The notes under the pieces: generated by a model
The model's input: only the letters and a program-made list of their open reading frames with translations
The model's database searches: none
Told to the model about the DNA's origin: nothing
NCBI RefSeq assembly: GCF_014851395.1
Contig: NW_024044348.1
Span: 29,469,874-29,533,873, forward strand
Source: Micropterus salmoides
Lineage: Eukaryota; Chordata; Actinopteri; Centrarchiformes; Centrarchidae
Direction: 5' to 3'
Length of the DNA stretch: 64,000 nt
Shown: in pieces, positions 1 to 10,880 of the stretch
Layout of the letters: each line of letters starts with the position of its first letter
Numbering within the stretch: the first letter of the stretch is position 1
Translations under genes and position numbers: made by a program

Positions 1-540
1 AGATCCAAACAGTGGAATGCTGCCAACTCAGAGTCACTGACAATTTGGTTTGTGCTCTCAGATTATAGCTGTCAGCACAAAGGCTTGCAACCTTCGGCGT
101 CGCCAGGTCATTTCCCAAGGTTTTAGCCCCGAATGTAGCTCAACAACATCATCAAAAATATTTTCCCTATTAATATGCAACAATCTTATTAGGCAGCCTG
201 TCTCGCAGGTCTTGGAAGAACTGAGGCTACTCGCAATAATATTGCTACACTTTGTTTGAAATTTTAGCTCCCTCCCTTAGAGACACCTCTGCTCTGTTTG
301 ACTGTCTCTCTGCTCCAGGATGCTTCCCTCTGAAAAGACTGTGAACTGAACTTTATCAGAGGTGGTGAAATGTGTGGATTTGTGGTGAGATTTAGCCTTG
401 GAAAATTTTGTTAAGATATTATGACTTTATTCTTTATTCTGCATTATATTACACTATATTTTTATATTTTGAATTGTCACCAGTCACCTGAATTTTGTGT
501 TTCCTTTATATATATAAATAAATACATTTCCTAAATAAAT
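1..540. other. AT-rich sequence without recognised gene
   Basis: I see no coding exon, RNA gene or classified repeat here. The stretch becomes AT-rich after about 410 and holds overlapping AATAAA-like hexamers near 515-535, which could be a polyadenylation signal of a gene lying before the window. No coding sequence supports that. Confidence 0.3.
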
Positions 541-660
541 TGGTTCAGAAAAATTCATCGGAATGCAGGAAATTAAGTATTTTAAGTACACATTTTTCAG
601 GGGGAAAACATGAAAGATTTCTGGGCTGGGCTAAGCCCCCAGTGTTTCAAGAGCCTGTAA
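541..660. repeat. Interspersed repeat arm, inverted relative to 4300-4335
   Basis: About 20 bases around 614-634 (AAGATTTCTGGGCTGGGCTA) recur in reverse complement at about 4310-4328. The surrounding text resembles common teleost dispersed repeats. The exact ends and the class are not clear. Confidence 0.35.
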
Positions 661-839
661 ACGCCCCTGCTTGCAACATGTTGTGTAATCCTTTCATTCA
701 CTGCCAATTGACACAAAGTAGACAACATTGCATTATTGTCATCTTGTGTTGGCATGGTCTGATGAGGTTAGGATTGGGATTAAATAAACAAACGGCCTAA
801 ACTATCATGTATGAATGCATAAAACACTATACTTTGAAG

Positions 840-854
840 ATGATAAATGACTGA
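840..854 (+). repeat. Left target-site duplication of the non-LTR element
   Basis: ATGATAAATGACTGA here is repeated exactly at 3191-3205. GAAG precedes both copies (836-839 and 3187-3190), so the match can be read as 19 bp, although GAAG may belong to the element's tail. Confidence 0.85.
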
Positions 855-859
855 AAACC

Positions 860-1911
860 ATGGAACATATGATAACAGACAGATTAACATTCTTTCTAGA
901 AAGCAGAGATCTGTACTCACCATACCAAAGTGGGTTTCGGAAAGGGAGAAATACAATGGACTCTATTTTATGTTTGGAATCTGAAATCAAAAAAGCTCAG
1001 ACAAATGGGGAGATTGTGGTAGCTGTCTTTTTTGATATTGGAAAAGCATACGATATGTTATGGAAGGAAGGGTTACTTATCAAATTAAATAAATTAGGTA
1101 TAGGTGGTAGACTGTACAACTGGGTGTTGGACTTTTTATTTGGCAGGGCAATAGAGGTCAGGGTGGGCACAGAATATTCAAGACTCTATAAAGTTGAAAA
1201 TGGTACTCCACAAGGCAGTGTGTGTAGTCCAGTACTATTTAACATCATGATCAATGATATTTTTGAAAAAGTGGAAAGAAGTATTGGGAAGTCCTTGTAT
1301 GCAGACGATGGGGCCCTATGGGTAAGAGGACGGAATTTGAAATTTATTCAGAAAAAATTACGGGCAGCAATTGTGGAGGTGGAACAGTGGGCAAATAACT
1401 TTTTAAGGTGTTGGGTGCAAAGACACAAGTGATATGTTTTTCCAGGAGACATAAAGAAGTGTCCTTAAAATTATATGATCAAACCCTCGAACAAGTAAAA
1501 GTTATCAGACTGTTAGGAGTGTTGTTTGATGAAAAGTTGACCTGGAAACAGCACACTGATAAGGTCAAAGACAAATGCAAAAAAATCAATAACCTTTTAA
1601 GATGTCTGTCAGGAAGGGACTGGGGGGCCACTACAACATTGCTTAAAATATACCAGACCTTGATGAGATCTACACTAGATTATGGATGTATAGCATATAT
1701 CTCAGCAGCAGAATGCCATCTTAAAAAACTAGATGTGGAACAGGCACAAGCGTTAAGGACATGCAGTAGAGCATTTAAGACCTCTCCAGTGGCTGCCATG
1801 CAAGTGGAAATGGGGGAACAGCCACTAAGAATAAGAAGAACAAGAATTATGCTAACATACTGGGCTAATCTTCAGGGACACTGTAGCTCTCACCCCGCTA
1901 AGCCATCCTAG
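860..1911 (+). pseudogene. Broken reverse-transcriptase domain of the LINE
   Basis: The RT core is visible in order: a motif-A region with FDIGKAYD (about 1030-1055), a motif-B region NGTPQGSVCSPVLFN (about 1198-1242), and the catalytic motif C YADD (about 1299-1310). The reading frame shifts near 1400-1430, where translation passes from one frame ending at 1432 to another beginning at 1408. It is lost again near 1890-1911, where a stop ends the second frame before the RNase H part. The first Met at 860 is only five bases inside the insertion junction and is not a genuine start. The product would be non-functional without frameshift correction. Confidence 0.8.
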
Positions 1912-1958
1912 AAGAATGTTGGGAACACAATAAGAGCAGCTGTTTCAGTTTTGGATGG

Positions 1959-3014
1959 GTGGGAAATGCGAAAGCAGAAAGCCTTGGCTTGTGCAGTATA
2001 AAATATATCCCAGTAGTCCCATATCCAGATCTTCCTCCGTGGTTTTTTGTAAATCCATCCATTGACCTGCATATACAGCAAATAATCAAAAAGAAATCCA
2101 AGCAAGCACACACGGGAAGAATAGCAGAAAGTTACATAGAGCAGCACTATAGAGATAACCACATGGTCTTTACTGATGGCTCTAAAGATCCAGAGACCGG
2201 ACAGACAGGAGCTGCCATATACATCCCAGCATACAAAATAGGCATTAAAAAGAGAACCCCAGATCATCTATCAGTATATACAGTTGAGCTTATGGCCATT
2301 TTGATGGCATTACAGTGGACAGAAGAAAATAAAGAAAGCAAGGTGGTCATTGCATTAGATAGCTGGGCAGCGCTCACCAGTATTAAATCTGTTAAGTCCT
2401 GTAGGCTGGATCTGGTATTTAGTATTCATAGTTCTCTATGTAGATTATATCATAAGGGCTGGACTGTCTGCTTTGTTTGGGTTCCTGCCCATGTAGGGGT
2501 AGAAGGAAATGAAGATGCTGATATTCTGGCAAAACAAGCACTTAAATCAAAGTCAGTTGATATACAAGTTCCACTAAGTAAATCTGAAGCTAAAACAATC
2601 ATTAAAGAGAAAATGCAAAAAATATGGCAAGAACATTGGGAACTAAATGAAACTGGAAGACATCTTTACAGTATACAGAATCATGTTGGTCTGGGAAGAA
2701 AACTGGGTGGGTGCTGGAAGACAGAGACCGTCATTACCCGTCTAAGAATAGGACACACAGACGTTAACCATTCACTTTATAAAATAGGTAAACACCCAAC
2801 TGGACACTGTGTAAAATGTAATAGCATAGAGACCATTCAACATGTGCTGGTTGAGTGTAGAGGCTATGTAGAGGCGAGGAGGAAAATAGCAGCAGTTATA
2901 GAGAAAGCTGAGCTTAGGTTCACTGTCGAGAACCTCCTTGGGGATAAAGCATGGGGAATATCAGAGCATCTCATTAAAAATCTGAAAGAAACGGGATTAA
3001 TGGAAAGGATATAG
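1959..3014 (+). pseudogene. RNase H domain and C-terminal part of the LINE polyprotein (open over 351 codons)
   Basis: This uninterrupted frame carries a type-I RNase H fold with its acidic catalytic set visible: FTDGS (first Asp), YTVELMA (Glu), ALDSWAAL (second Asp), and WVPAHVGVEGNEDAD with the His and last Asp. A Cys/His-rich segment follows at about 2808-2865 (HCVKC, then HVLVEC), as in other RNase-H-bearing fish LINEs. The family normally has this domain fused behind the RT. Here it is cut off by the frameshift near 1900, so it is listed as part of a dead element even though the frame itself is open. Confidence 0.75.
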
Positions 3015-3190
3015 GTTTTCAAGTTTTATTTATTTAATTTTGTTTGTTTTTTGTTTTTTGTTCTATTTGTTTATTTGGTTTTTATGTTAGTCTGCACATA
3101 ATCTGTTCCACACTCCAGTCCGGTAGGTGGCGGTAATGCTCCTAAATGCTGGCTGCCAACCGCCAATCAAATCAAAAGAAGAAGAAGAAG

Positions 3191-3205
3191 ATGATAAATG
3201 ACTGA
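3191..3205 (+). repeat. Right target-site duplication of the non-LTR element
   Basis: An exact copy of 840-854, directly after the GAA tail of the element. Confidence 0.85.
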
Positions 3206-3330
3206 CTAGGCTACCTGTATCCCGGAGTATTTCAAAATATAGGTTACTCTGAATGTTAATGTACTGACCCTATTAATCAGTAACTTCCTTATCACTGGTG
3301 TTTCCACACACAATGATGACAGTTACTGTT

Positions 3331-3423
3331 CATCTCCACCAAAACAACAAAGTGAACGTGCTCCTCACTTCCACCGGCGCTGTACTGAGCGGTTCTCTTT
3401 GCTGTGTGCAGTAACAGGCGACG
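3331..3423 (+). promoter_or_regulatory. Candidate 5' non-coding exon and promoter region of the first UGT gene
   Basis: A strong splice donor (ACG|GTAAGTAG) lies at 3424, after a short relatively GC-rich stretch. The UGT coding exon begins right behind an acceptor at 4704, so an upstream non-coding exon must exist. This is the best donor I can see between the LINE and the coding exon. No TATA box is evident. The start of the exon is a guess. Confidence 0.4.
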
Positions 3424-3939
3424 GTAAGTAGAAACGCCACATGTTAAGGAGGTTTTACCGTTTGTATACTGTATGTAACGGGAATTTAGATGTCAATTTT
3501 GCTGCTTAGTGTGCTGCAAAGTGTGCTCATAATCCCGCTGCAGTTTGTAAATTAAATGTTAGCTTGCTGTAGTGTTTTGCGAAAAGTAGGCTAACGATTA
3601 AGTTACCAACTGAGCCTTAAATATCGATCTAATCAACATTGTGTGCAAGGAGCAATCAGACCCAATGTAACTCGACCACACGTCAAAATACCTGACATGT
3701 ACTGGAACAATAGGCTAACTTACATTCTCTGAGAAATTGTAGCCTAAATGTGGAGCTGATTTCTTTTAAAATGAGTTGCAGTGGGAAATAATGGAGGTAC
3801 AGTATAAAAGTAAGAAGGTTGTCCTATTAAGAGACTCTTACGTTTCATACAGCACAGGCAACTTGCAGAAGCACGTTGAAGTTTTGTGTTTACTTAAGTT
3901 TTTACAAAAAAAGTTAGTTTGAAATTGTCACAGTAGCCC

Positions 3940-4335
3940 AGGGACGTTGTTAAGATCTTGAAACATTGGGGGCTTGAGTGCGATTTATACTACTGCTTTG
4001 AATCGACGGCATAGCCTGACGTGCACTTCCTCAAAAATGTAACTACACGTGGTGCGACATGGACCATAAGAACTGTGGTTAGTCAGCTGGGTAGCCTTAT
4101 GTGCCTCCCAACTGACAGGAAGTGGCCAGTGCTTTGAAGTAAATTTTACTAGTGGTCGGACGAAAGTCAACACTGCGATGCTGTAGCGGGGCGGTGTAAT
4201 TGCAGAACGACGGAGACACCGACGCACAAGGTTAATGCATGTCTACGTGTGTAGCTACGCTGTAGGCTATGCACGTAGACCCGACGCAGGATTTTAAATC
4301 AAGCTTTAGCCCAGCCCAGAAATCTTAACATTTTC
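3940..4335. repeat. Dispersed teleost repeat inside the first UGT 5' intron
   Basis: The stretch is distinct from its surroundings and runs from a GGGGGCTTGAG segment near 3968 to a TAGCCCAGCCCAGAAATCTT segment near 4309-4329. The latter is the reverse complement of sequence near 614-634. It contains an open frame on the minus strand (3985-4227) without recognised homology, which I treat as chance. The class is unknown. Confidence 0.4.
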
Positions 4336-4704
4336 ACCTTTGCACACCTCCACCCCTGACATGAAGCACACAGCCCAAGATAGTCTTCCCTACAAACAAA
4401 ATCAAGTCTGTAAAGCAACAGTAAACGACCTCTACTGTTATCTACCCATAACAAATCTCACAACAACTTTTTTTCTGTCTCATTTGCTGTTGCTAACTTG
4501 TTATGCCATGTGTCATTGAATCATCACCTTGTCTTTCTCACTCTCTTCTCTTGTGCTCACTCTAAATGCAGGCATGCTGATTAACCTTAGTGTTAGTGTG
4601 ACATAACGTGCAATCTGGTGCTTGGACAGACGCCTATGCAGTAGTCTACATTTCCACTGTAATTAGAATTTTTTTCAATTGTTTGTCCGTTGTTTTCATT
4701 TCAG

Positions 4705-6285
4705 ATGAGGCTGATCTGTTGCTGCAGTGCTTTGCTGCTTCTTGTCCTCATTCCCAGAGTCTGTCAAAGTGGCAACATCTTGGTCTTTCCAAGTGATGGC
4801 AGCCACTGGATAAACATGGATATCCTGCTTCAAGCTTTGCACTCCAGAGGACACAGTATAACTATTGTACGCTCCAGCAAAAGCTGGTACATCAAGGATA
4901 CATCTTCTTATTACAATACCTTTACAGTTCAAGTGGAGAGGAGTTTAGATCAGCAGTTCATTACAGAAATCCTATCTAAGGTCATTGAATTTGAAAGGGG
5001 GGATCTTCCCTTGACAAGTTTTCTCCACATGACTGTAGGAATGTTCAGCACGTTTTTCGAGGCTCACACAGTCGTGGGTGAATTTGTATCAGCAATACTA
5101 GATGACCAAGAACTGATGAGAAAGATGAAGGACAGCAAGTTCGACGTAATGCTCACTGACCCGTGCTGGGGTGGTGGAGTCATTTTGGCCAAATATTTGA
5201 ACCTCCCTTTGGTTTATAATGTTCGCTGGCTACTAGGTGAGGAGGGTCACCTTGCTGTTGCTCCTTCACCTTTATCATATATACCTATAACAGGATCTGG
5301 CTACACTGATAAGATGAGCTTTTTTCAGAGAGTTAAAAACATGGTTTTGCATCTAATAAGCCATACACAAAATCACCTGGTGAAGCAAATATATCAGGCA
5401 ATATCTGACAAATATCTCGGGCCTGATTATGACTATAACCAGTTAATGCTTGACGCAGACCTTTGGCTCATGAGAGTGGACTTTGTGTTTGAGTTCCCTC
5501 GTCCCACCATGCCTAATGTTATCTATATGGGAGGATTCCAGTGTAAACCTGCTGAACCTTTACCTGAACACCTGGAGGAGTTTGTGCAGAGTTCTGGAGA
5601 GCACGGAGTCATCATCATGTCTCTGGGGACTTTTGTAAGTGAACTTCCTGCTGACCTGACAAACGAGATCGCTGCAGCTTTTGCCAAATTACCTCAGAAA
5701 GTCATCTGGAGGCATAGAGGTGACAGACCAGCCACTCTGGGCAACAACACTTTAATAGTAGACTGGATGCCACAGAATAATATTTTAGGACATCCCAAGA
5801 TAAAAGTATTTGTGGCTCATGGAGGAACAAACGGAGTTCAAGAAGCTATTTATCATGGAGTCCCAGTTGTGGGTCTACCTTTGTTTTTCGACCAATATGA
5901 CAACCTGCTGCGACTGAAAGAGAGAGGAGCGGCTAAGCTTCTAACCATTAATACACTGGACAAAGACGACAACTTCCTTAAGGCCATACAGGAGGTTCTA
6001 AATGAGCCTTCCTACAAGATGAACATGCAGAGACTCTCCAGGCTGCACAGAGATCAGCCGCTGAAGCCACTGGATACCGCCCTCTTCTGGATAGAGTTTG
6101 TTATAAGACACAAAGGTGCAGCTCACCTGAAAGCAGAGTCCTACAGACTGCCCTGGTATTACTACCACTCTGTTGATGTATTTTTGTTCCTGGCTGGAGT
6201 TGTGTTGCTCGTGCTTTTAGCTATTTTCATTTTGATGAGGTGTTTGTACACTACAGTGTGTAAGCATAAAGTGAAACGTGATTAA
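4705..6285 (+). CDS. UDP-glucuronosyltransferase, UGT5-like, copy 1
   Basis: Transfers glucuronic acid from UDP-glucuronate to small lipophilic acceptors in the ER lumen, in phase II detoxification. The 526-residue product has a signal peptide (1 to about 23), then GNILVFPSDGSHW with the catalytic His at residue 34 and the partner Asp at about 152 (MLTDP). The UDP-sugar signature follows (VFVAHGGTNG... to FDQYDN, about 365-400), then an NNT glycosylation sequon, one C-terminal membrane span, and a cytosolic tail ending KVKRD, which fits a KxKxx ER-retrieval signal. Translation starts at ATG 4705, directly after the acceptor TTTTCATTTCAG. The open frame to the left from TTG 4690 is intron. An intronless CDS in a tandem set is typical of fish UGT5 genes. 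AATAAA at 6398-6403 is a likely poly(A) signal. UGT family certain; subfamily inferred. Confidence 0.93.
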   Translation: MRLICCCSALLLLVLIPRVCQSGNILVFPSDGSHWINMDILLQALHSRGHSITIVRSSKSWYIKDTSSYYNTFTVQVERSLDQQFITEILSKVIEFERGDLPLTSFLHMTVGMFSTFFEAHTVVGEFVSAILDDQELMRKMKDSKFDVMLTDPCWGGGVILAKYLNLPLVYNVRWLLGEEGHLAVAPSPLSYIPITGSGYTDKMSFFQRVKNMVLHLISHTQNHLVKQIYQAISDKYLGPDYDYNQLMLDADLWLMRVDFVFEFPRPTMPNVIYMGGFQCKPAEPLPEHLEEFVQSSGEHGVIIMSLGTFVSELPADLTNEIAAAFAKLPQKVIWRHRGDRPATLGNNTLIVDWMPQNNILGHPKIKVFVAHGGTNGVQEAIYHGVPVVGLPLFFDQYDNLLRLKERGAAKLLTINTLDKDDNFLKAIQEVLNEPSYKMNMQRLSRLHRDQPLKPLDTALFWIEFVIRHKGAAHLKAESYRLPWYYYHSVDVFLFLAGVVLLVLLAIFILMRCLYTTVCKHKVKRD

Positions 6286-9284
6286 TCATTCAAGGGATAC
6301 ACATGTTGTACATTAAATCAATATGAAGATGGATTTGGCAGATTTTTAGATTAATATCAGAATTGTTTCACTGCCCATTTTGACAGCTGCTAATTTTAAT
6401 AAAATATTTGGCAGCATGTTATTTTAATTTGTATGATCATCTTTTAGTAAGATATTTGAAAGAACTAGGAATTAATGTAAAACAAGTTGTTCTTTAAATT
6501 AGGTAAAAATGTAGCTCTGTATAGGTCCGATTCAACCTGGAGAAGCTAAAATGTTTTGAGTCATGTTTAACTTCATTTTTCTTCCATGTGTAGTGAGCCA
6601 TTTTAACTTATGTGTACACGTTTGAGTTCATTTGTGTTTACACTTCCAACCACCAGATGGTGCATCTTTCTTTGGACATAGCACCACAATTGACACAACA
6701 ATTCAATCAGATTCAGGTGTTTCTGCCTTGTGTTGTGTCAGAAGCATACAGCTCTTGAAGGTGCTTGTGCCACACCGAGCCACAGCCTTTGTTTGTGTCC
6801 AGTTTTGTGGCTTGTACTTTTTGTGGAACATTTGAACAGGAAACATACTAGGACAGTTAATGGTGAGCTGTAAACAACCGTACAATAAATGAACTGTTTA
6901 TCTACAAACCTGGAATTTATTGTAAGCTCACCTTCACTACTATATTTCACAGTAGCAAATGGGTACTGTGCTCTGTTTCATAATAGCATGTTTCACTTCC
7001 TTAAACATGACTCATGAGTTGAATGTTTCCCTAGAGCTGGATTTTCTGCTTCGAGGGTGTGCACGGGTCTACGTGGGTGCCATGATAATAAGGCTTGATC
7101 AGTGCCTACCTTTTTCTTACAGATCCAAAGCTCAAGATAAAGTCATCTCAGATCTAAGTGAATGCCAGTGTTTTGACTTTAGACTGAAGATTCAGCTGAG
7201 TGAGTTCTATTCATTTTTATTAGCTTTACAGTTTGTTAATGTTGTCTTGTATTTTCAGATTACTTCAATTCTAATGTAATGCCTAATATATGGCCATATT
7301 AAAGAAACACTTGTAGATTACTTTGGGGTTTTGCCTCATCGCACTATGAGTGAACTTCTCTTAGAGACAAGAATTTAACGTTAATTTCAGCAGGGGTGAG
7401 TCAAATGTTGCAACAACAACACACGAAAATATATATATATCAGGAAGTGGTTTTTCAGTCCCGCTGGTTTAGGTTCAGCCCTTCACAGTCCTGTCTCAAC
7501 AATATGAAGCAGAAGTTTAGCAAACCCAGAGGTTTTAATGTTTGCTAAACGTTCTCGCGTGTTAGTGATCTTGTCACAAGATCTGTAAATGTTTTGTTAT
7601 GTGGAGCGAAACTACTGCCATACTGGAAAAACTGACAAGTAAAAAGCCTTTGAAAGAAAAACGTTATTATTGTACCAAATCAGGCCCACCCATTTAAGGA
7701 TAATGTGGTCAGAAAAAGTTGGATACCTATAAAATGCGTTCTTATTTTCTGTATTGCTGCTGAGTGAGATTGATATGTAATGCATGCAGTATTTACATTT
7801 GATTTAGATTCCTTATTTTGCATTGAATTATACTGTTAACACTCGCTGCTCTGACGGTTCAGAGATGTCTGTGCGGATGTTTCTACACAGATGCCACACT
7901 TAATGTCTCAGCAAATATTAGTGTTATATATAAGTGTTAATCAACTGTTCTTTTTTTGGACTGTTCAATCAGGTAATGTACCATCCAAATTATAGTGTAT
8001 GAGGTGCAAATTAAGGGGCACAATTCTTGCAGCATATATAAATCAACACTTGTTTCTTTTTTTCTTGTCTTTGTATTTTAAGATATCACTAAGTCTCATA
8101 CAGAAGAGGTCTCACTGCATTTTAAAAGAATATGGCGCAGGGACTGTGTGTAGACCATAATGTTTAACCATTGTACAGTAACTGTTATATAACAAGGTAC
8201 AAGGTAGTTTATCATTATACAGCACAAGGTTGTATAAAAAAGAAAGTTTGTATTCCCTTAATTCTACACACACACAATTAAACCTAATTAAATGTGGATT
8301 AAAATATGGTAACATATAAAATAAATTTAATAAAACAATATATACTACAGTTAATTATATACATAGACGTTGGCATACATACATAACATTAGACAGTTCA
8401 TTTTTTGAATTTGCATCGGGGGTGAATGTAAACAGCAGCATTAAGAAGATAATATGGTTTCATCTTCACATAAAAAAGTCTGACATTTGGGCAATGTCCA
8501 TTTTCACACTGCAACACTGGCTCATTGCACTGTGAGGGTTATGCTTCTCTTTCTAAGAATCTCTTGTTACATCTGTCTTGAGGGTGGGACAAAAGAAACC
8601 AGGAAGTATTTTATACTTTCCCTGGTCTGCTTTGTTTTGTTTGGGTTTTAACTATCTGGCGAGAGAATTTGTTGACATGAGTGCCAGGAAAGTTTTCACT
8701 GTAAGCTTGACATTTTAAAGATTTTGTTTTCGGTTTATAAGTGTTTATAAGTTTATAAGTGTTTATAAGTGTTTTTTGTCAAGAGAGTTGGAAACAGCTG
8801 TTCAGTGCTGGAAGGGGAACCTTTTTTTCCGCGCTATTGCCAGCTATTGTTACCAAGTGGAATGGAGATTTTTATTGAATCAAGTCTATTGTTGAAGGAT
8901 TAGACATTTGATCAAAAAGAAAATAGGTGCGTGGGATTTGTTACACAGGGATTATGTCTTTTCTTAGATGGAAGCTCTGGAATATTTTCTTTTATGTAGA
9001 ATGAACACAGTTCTGGTTGTAAAAACAGTTTTGCTCAGGGTGATTGGGGTTCAACAAAAAATTCATGCAGAATTCTTGGCACCGAACAGCACTCTTATTT
9101 CCTGAGACAGGCTCCATGTGCTACATTCACGTGAGTCTGTACAGAAGGAAGTAGAGAATTAAAAAGGATCATCACTGTAGTTCTGTGTTGGACATCCTGA
9201 TATATCATCCGCCTGGGTGCACACATTTCCTGGAATGCTCCAATAACAGCTTATGTTTTTCCCCCTATCCTACTTGTATTTCAG
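6286..9284. other. Intergenic and 5' intron region between UGT copies 1 and 2
   Basis: No coding exon is recognised. The stretch includes the copy-1 3' UTR with AATAAA at 6398-6403. The tandem repeat of GTTTATAAGT at 8733-8772 and a possible non-coding first exon of copy 2 ending at the donor CACT|GTAAGC (8701) also lie here. A TTTTATAC box lies near 8608. These last two are weak suggestions. Confidence 0.35.
8733..8772 (+). repeat. Short tandem repeat, unit about GTTTATAAGT
   Basis: Four imperfect direct copies of GTTTATAAGT are visible in a row, upstream of UGT copy 2. Confidence 0.7.
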
Positions 9285-9302
9285 ACAGCACCGTATTTGA
9301 AG

Positions 9303-10880
9303 ATGTTTTTGTCATGTGCTACCGTCGTCTCTGTTTTGGCTGTCATTATTCCAGCTGCCTGCGGTGGGAACGTTCTGGTATTTCCACATGACGGCAGCCA
9401 CTGGGTGAACATGAGGGTACTTGTTGAAGAGCTGCATTCAAGGGGACACGCTGTGACTGTCATTCGGGTTGCAGACAGCTGGTACATCAGTGAAACATCT
9501 CCACATTACAAGACTGTTACAGTGGATGTTGCCGGCGGTGCAAATGAGGATTTTTTTCGTCTCTTTGTCTCTGAAGTTATAAAAATTAAACGCAGCAAGG
9601 GGTCTGTGTGGGCCCGTTTTGCTTTAGACATGGAGTTAAAAGACAAGTTCTATGAATTGCACAGGAAAGTCTGTGAAGTGGTCGTGTACATGCTTGAAAA
9701 TAAAGAGTTAATGAAGTCCTTTCAAGACGCCAAGTACGATGCTGTTTTGACGGACCCTGCAAACGGAGGAGGAGTAATCCTGGCTCACTACCTCGGGTTG
9801 CCGTTAGTTTTTAATGCTAGATGGACTGTTCATGGCGAAGCCCACTTTGCTGTTGCGCCCTCTCCACTTTCCTACGTCCCACTTCCACCTTCAGAATTAA
9901 CAGATCAAATGACTTTCTTTGAGAGGGTCAAAAACGTGGTTTTTTATACAATGAGGATGCATCTGTACAAGCAGGTAGTTGGGCCACATTATTCTGCATT
10001 GTGCAGCCGCTATATTGGCCCAGATGTGGACTACTTCTCCCTGTTTCAAGCTGCAGACCTGTGGCTCATGAGAGTGGACTTTGTGTTTGAGTTCCCTCGT
10101 CCCACAATGCCCAATATCGTCTATATGGGAGGGTTCCAGTGTAAACCTGCAAAACCTCTGCCTCAACATCTGGAAGAGTTTGTGCAGAGTTCTGGAGAGG
10201 ATGGAGTCGTCATCATGTCTCTGGGCACTTTGATTGGAGATCTTGCCCATGACCTGGCTGATGAGATCGCTGCAGCTTTTGCCAAATTACCTCAAAAAGT
10301 AATCTGGAGATATAAAGGTGACAGACCAGCCACTCTGGGCAACAACACTTTGCTCGTCGACTGGATGCCACAGAATGACCTCCTAGGACATCCAAATATT
10401 AAGCTCTTTGTAAGTCATGGAGGAACAAATGGAATATATGAGGCTATATATCATGGAGTTCCAATCATAGGCATTCCCATTGTGTTCGATCAAGCAGACA
10501 ACCTCTCCAGACTGAGAGCAAAGGGCGTTGCAAAGGTTATAGATGTTTCTGAATTGGATAGGAAAATATTTCAGGATGCCCTACAGGAAGTCCTGAGTGA
10601 GCCCTCCTACACGAGGAACATGCAGAGACTCTCCAGACTGCACAGAGATCAGCCGATGAAGCCACTGGATACCGCCCTCTTCTGGATAGAGTTTGTCATG
10701 AGACACAAAGGTGCAGCTCACCTGAGAACAGAGTCCTACAGGCTGCCCTGGTATTCCTACCATTCTGTTGATGTCATGTTATTTTTACTAACGATCGCAC
10801 TACTTATTTTGCTATGTTTTGCTTGGTTAGTAAGATCATGTTTTAGATTGTGTTTGAAAAGGAAAGTGAAATCTGACTAA
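9303..10880 (+). CDS. UDP-glucuronosyltransferase, UGT5-like, copy 2
   Basis: A 525-residue UGT with the same plan as copy 1: signal peptide (to about 21), GGNVLVFPHDGSHW with catalytic His at residue 33, Asp at about 151 (VLTDP), signature FVSHGGTNG... to FDQADN, a C-terminal membrane span, and tail KVKSD matching KxKxx. The coding exon opens after the acceptor CTTGTATTTCAG (AG at 9283-9284). The first ATG in frame is 9303, and the apparent start at TTG 9297 is not needed. The N-terminal acceptor-binding half differs clearly from copies 1 and 3, so acceptor preference probably differs. The donor-binding half is nearly identical to copy 3 over long stretches, including silent sites. AATAAA hexamers begin at 11038. 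Membership of UGT is certain; UGT5 is inferred from the intronless tandem layout. Confidence 0.93.
   Translation: MFLSCATVVSVLAVIIPAACGGNVLVFPHDGSHWVNMRVLVEELHSRGHAVTVIRVADSWYISETSPHYKTVTVDVAGGANEDFFRLFVSEVIKIKRSKGSVWARFALDMELKDKFYELHRKVCEVVVYMLENKELMKSFQDAKYDAVLTDPANGGGVILAHYLGLPLVFNARWTVHGEAHFAVAPSPLSYVPLPPSELTDQMTFFERVKNVVFYTMRMHLYKQVVGPHYSALCSRYIGPDVDYFSLFQAADLWLMRVDFVFEFPRPTMPNIVYMGGFQCKPAKPLPQHLEEFVQSSGEDGVVIMSLGTLIGDLAHDLADEIAAAFAKLPQKVIWRYKGDRPATLGNNTLLVDWMPQNDLLGHPNIKLFVSHGGTNGIYEAIYHGVPIIGIPIVFDQADNLSRLRAKGVAKVIDVSELDRKIFQDALQEVLSEPSYTRNMQRLSRLHRDQPMKPLDTALFWIEFVMRHKGAAHLRTESYRLPWYSYHSVDVMLFLLTIALLILLCFAWLVRSCFRLCLKRKVKSD

Larger units (their letters stand above)
855..3190 (+). mobile_element. 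5'-truncated non-LTR (LINE) retrotransposon with reverse transcriptase and RNase H, I/Nimb-like
   Basis: This is a 2.3-kb retrotransposed copy bounded by a 15-bp target-site duplication (840-854 and 3191-3205). The body starts inside the reverse-transcriptase domain, so the endonuclease and any ORF1 are missing, as expected from incomplete target-primed reverse transcription. An RNase H domain follows the RT. The 3' end is a short untranslated region ending in a GAA microsatellite (about 3176-3190) instead of poly(A). RT plus C-terminal RNase H plus a short tandem tail fits the I/Nimb-type clades of fish. The clade is a judgement from memory. The exact duplication suggests a fairly recent insertion, but the coding frame is already broken. 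Confidence 0.85.

Noticed and set aside
2026..2267. Minus-strand open frames inside the LINE RNase H region
   Set aside because: Shadows of the RNase H reading frame on the plus strand, which has all the family motifs.
4690..4704. Open frame of UGT copy 1 extending upstream of ATG 4705
   Set aside because: The extension begins at TTG and reads straight through a consensus 3' splice site (TTTTCATTTCAG). It is intron, not protein.
9185..9391. Open frame overlapping the start of UGT copy 2 in another frame
   Set aside because: A shadow frame: it crosses the splice acceptor and the signal-peptide coding region and has no recognisable product.
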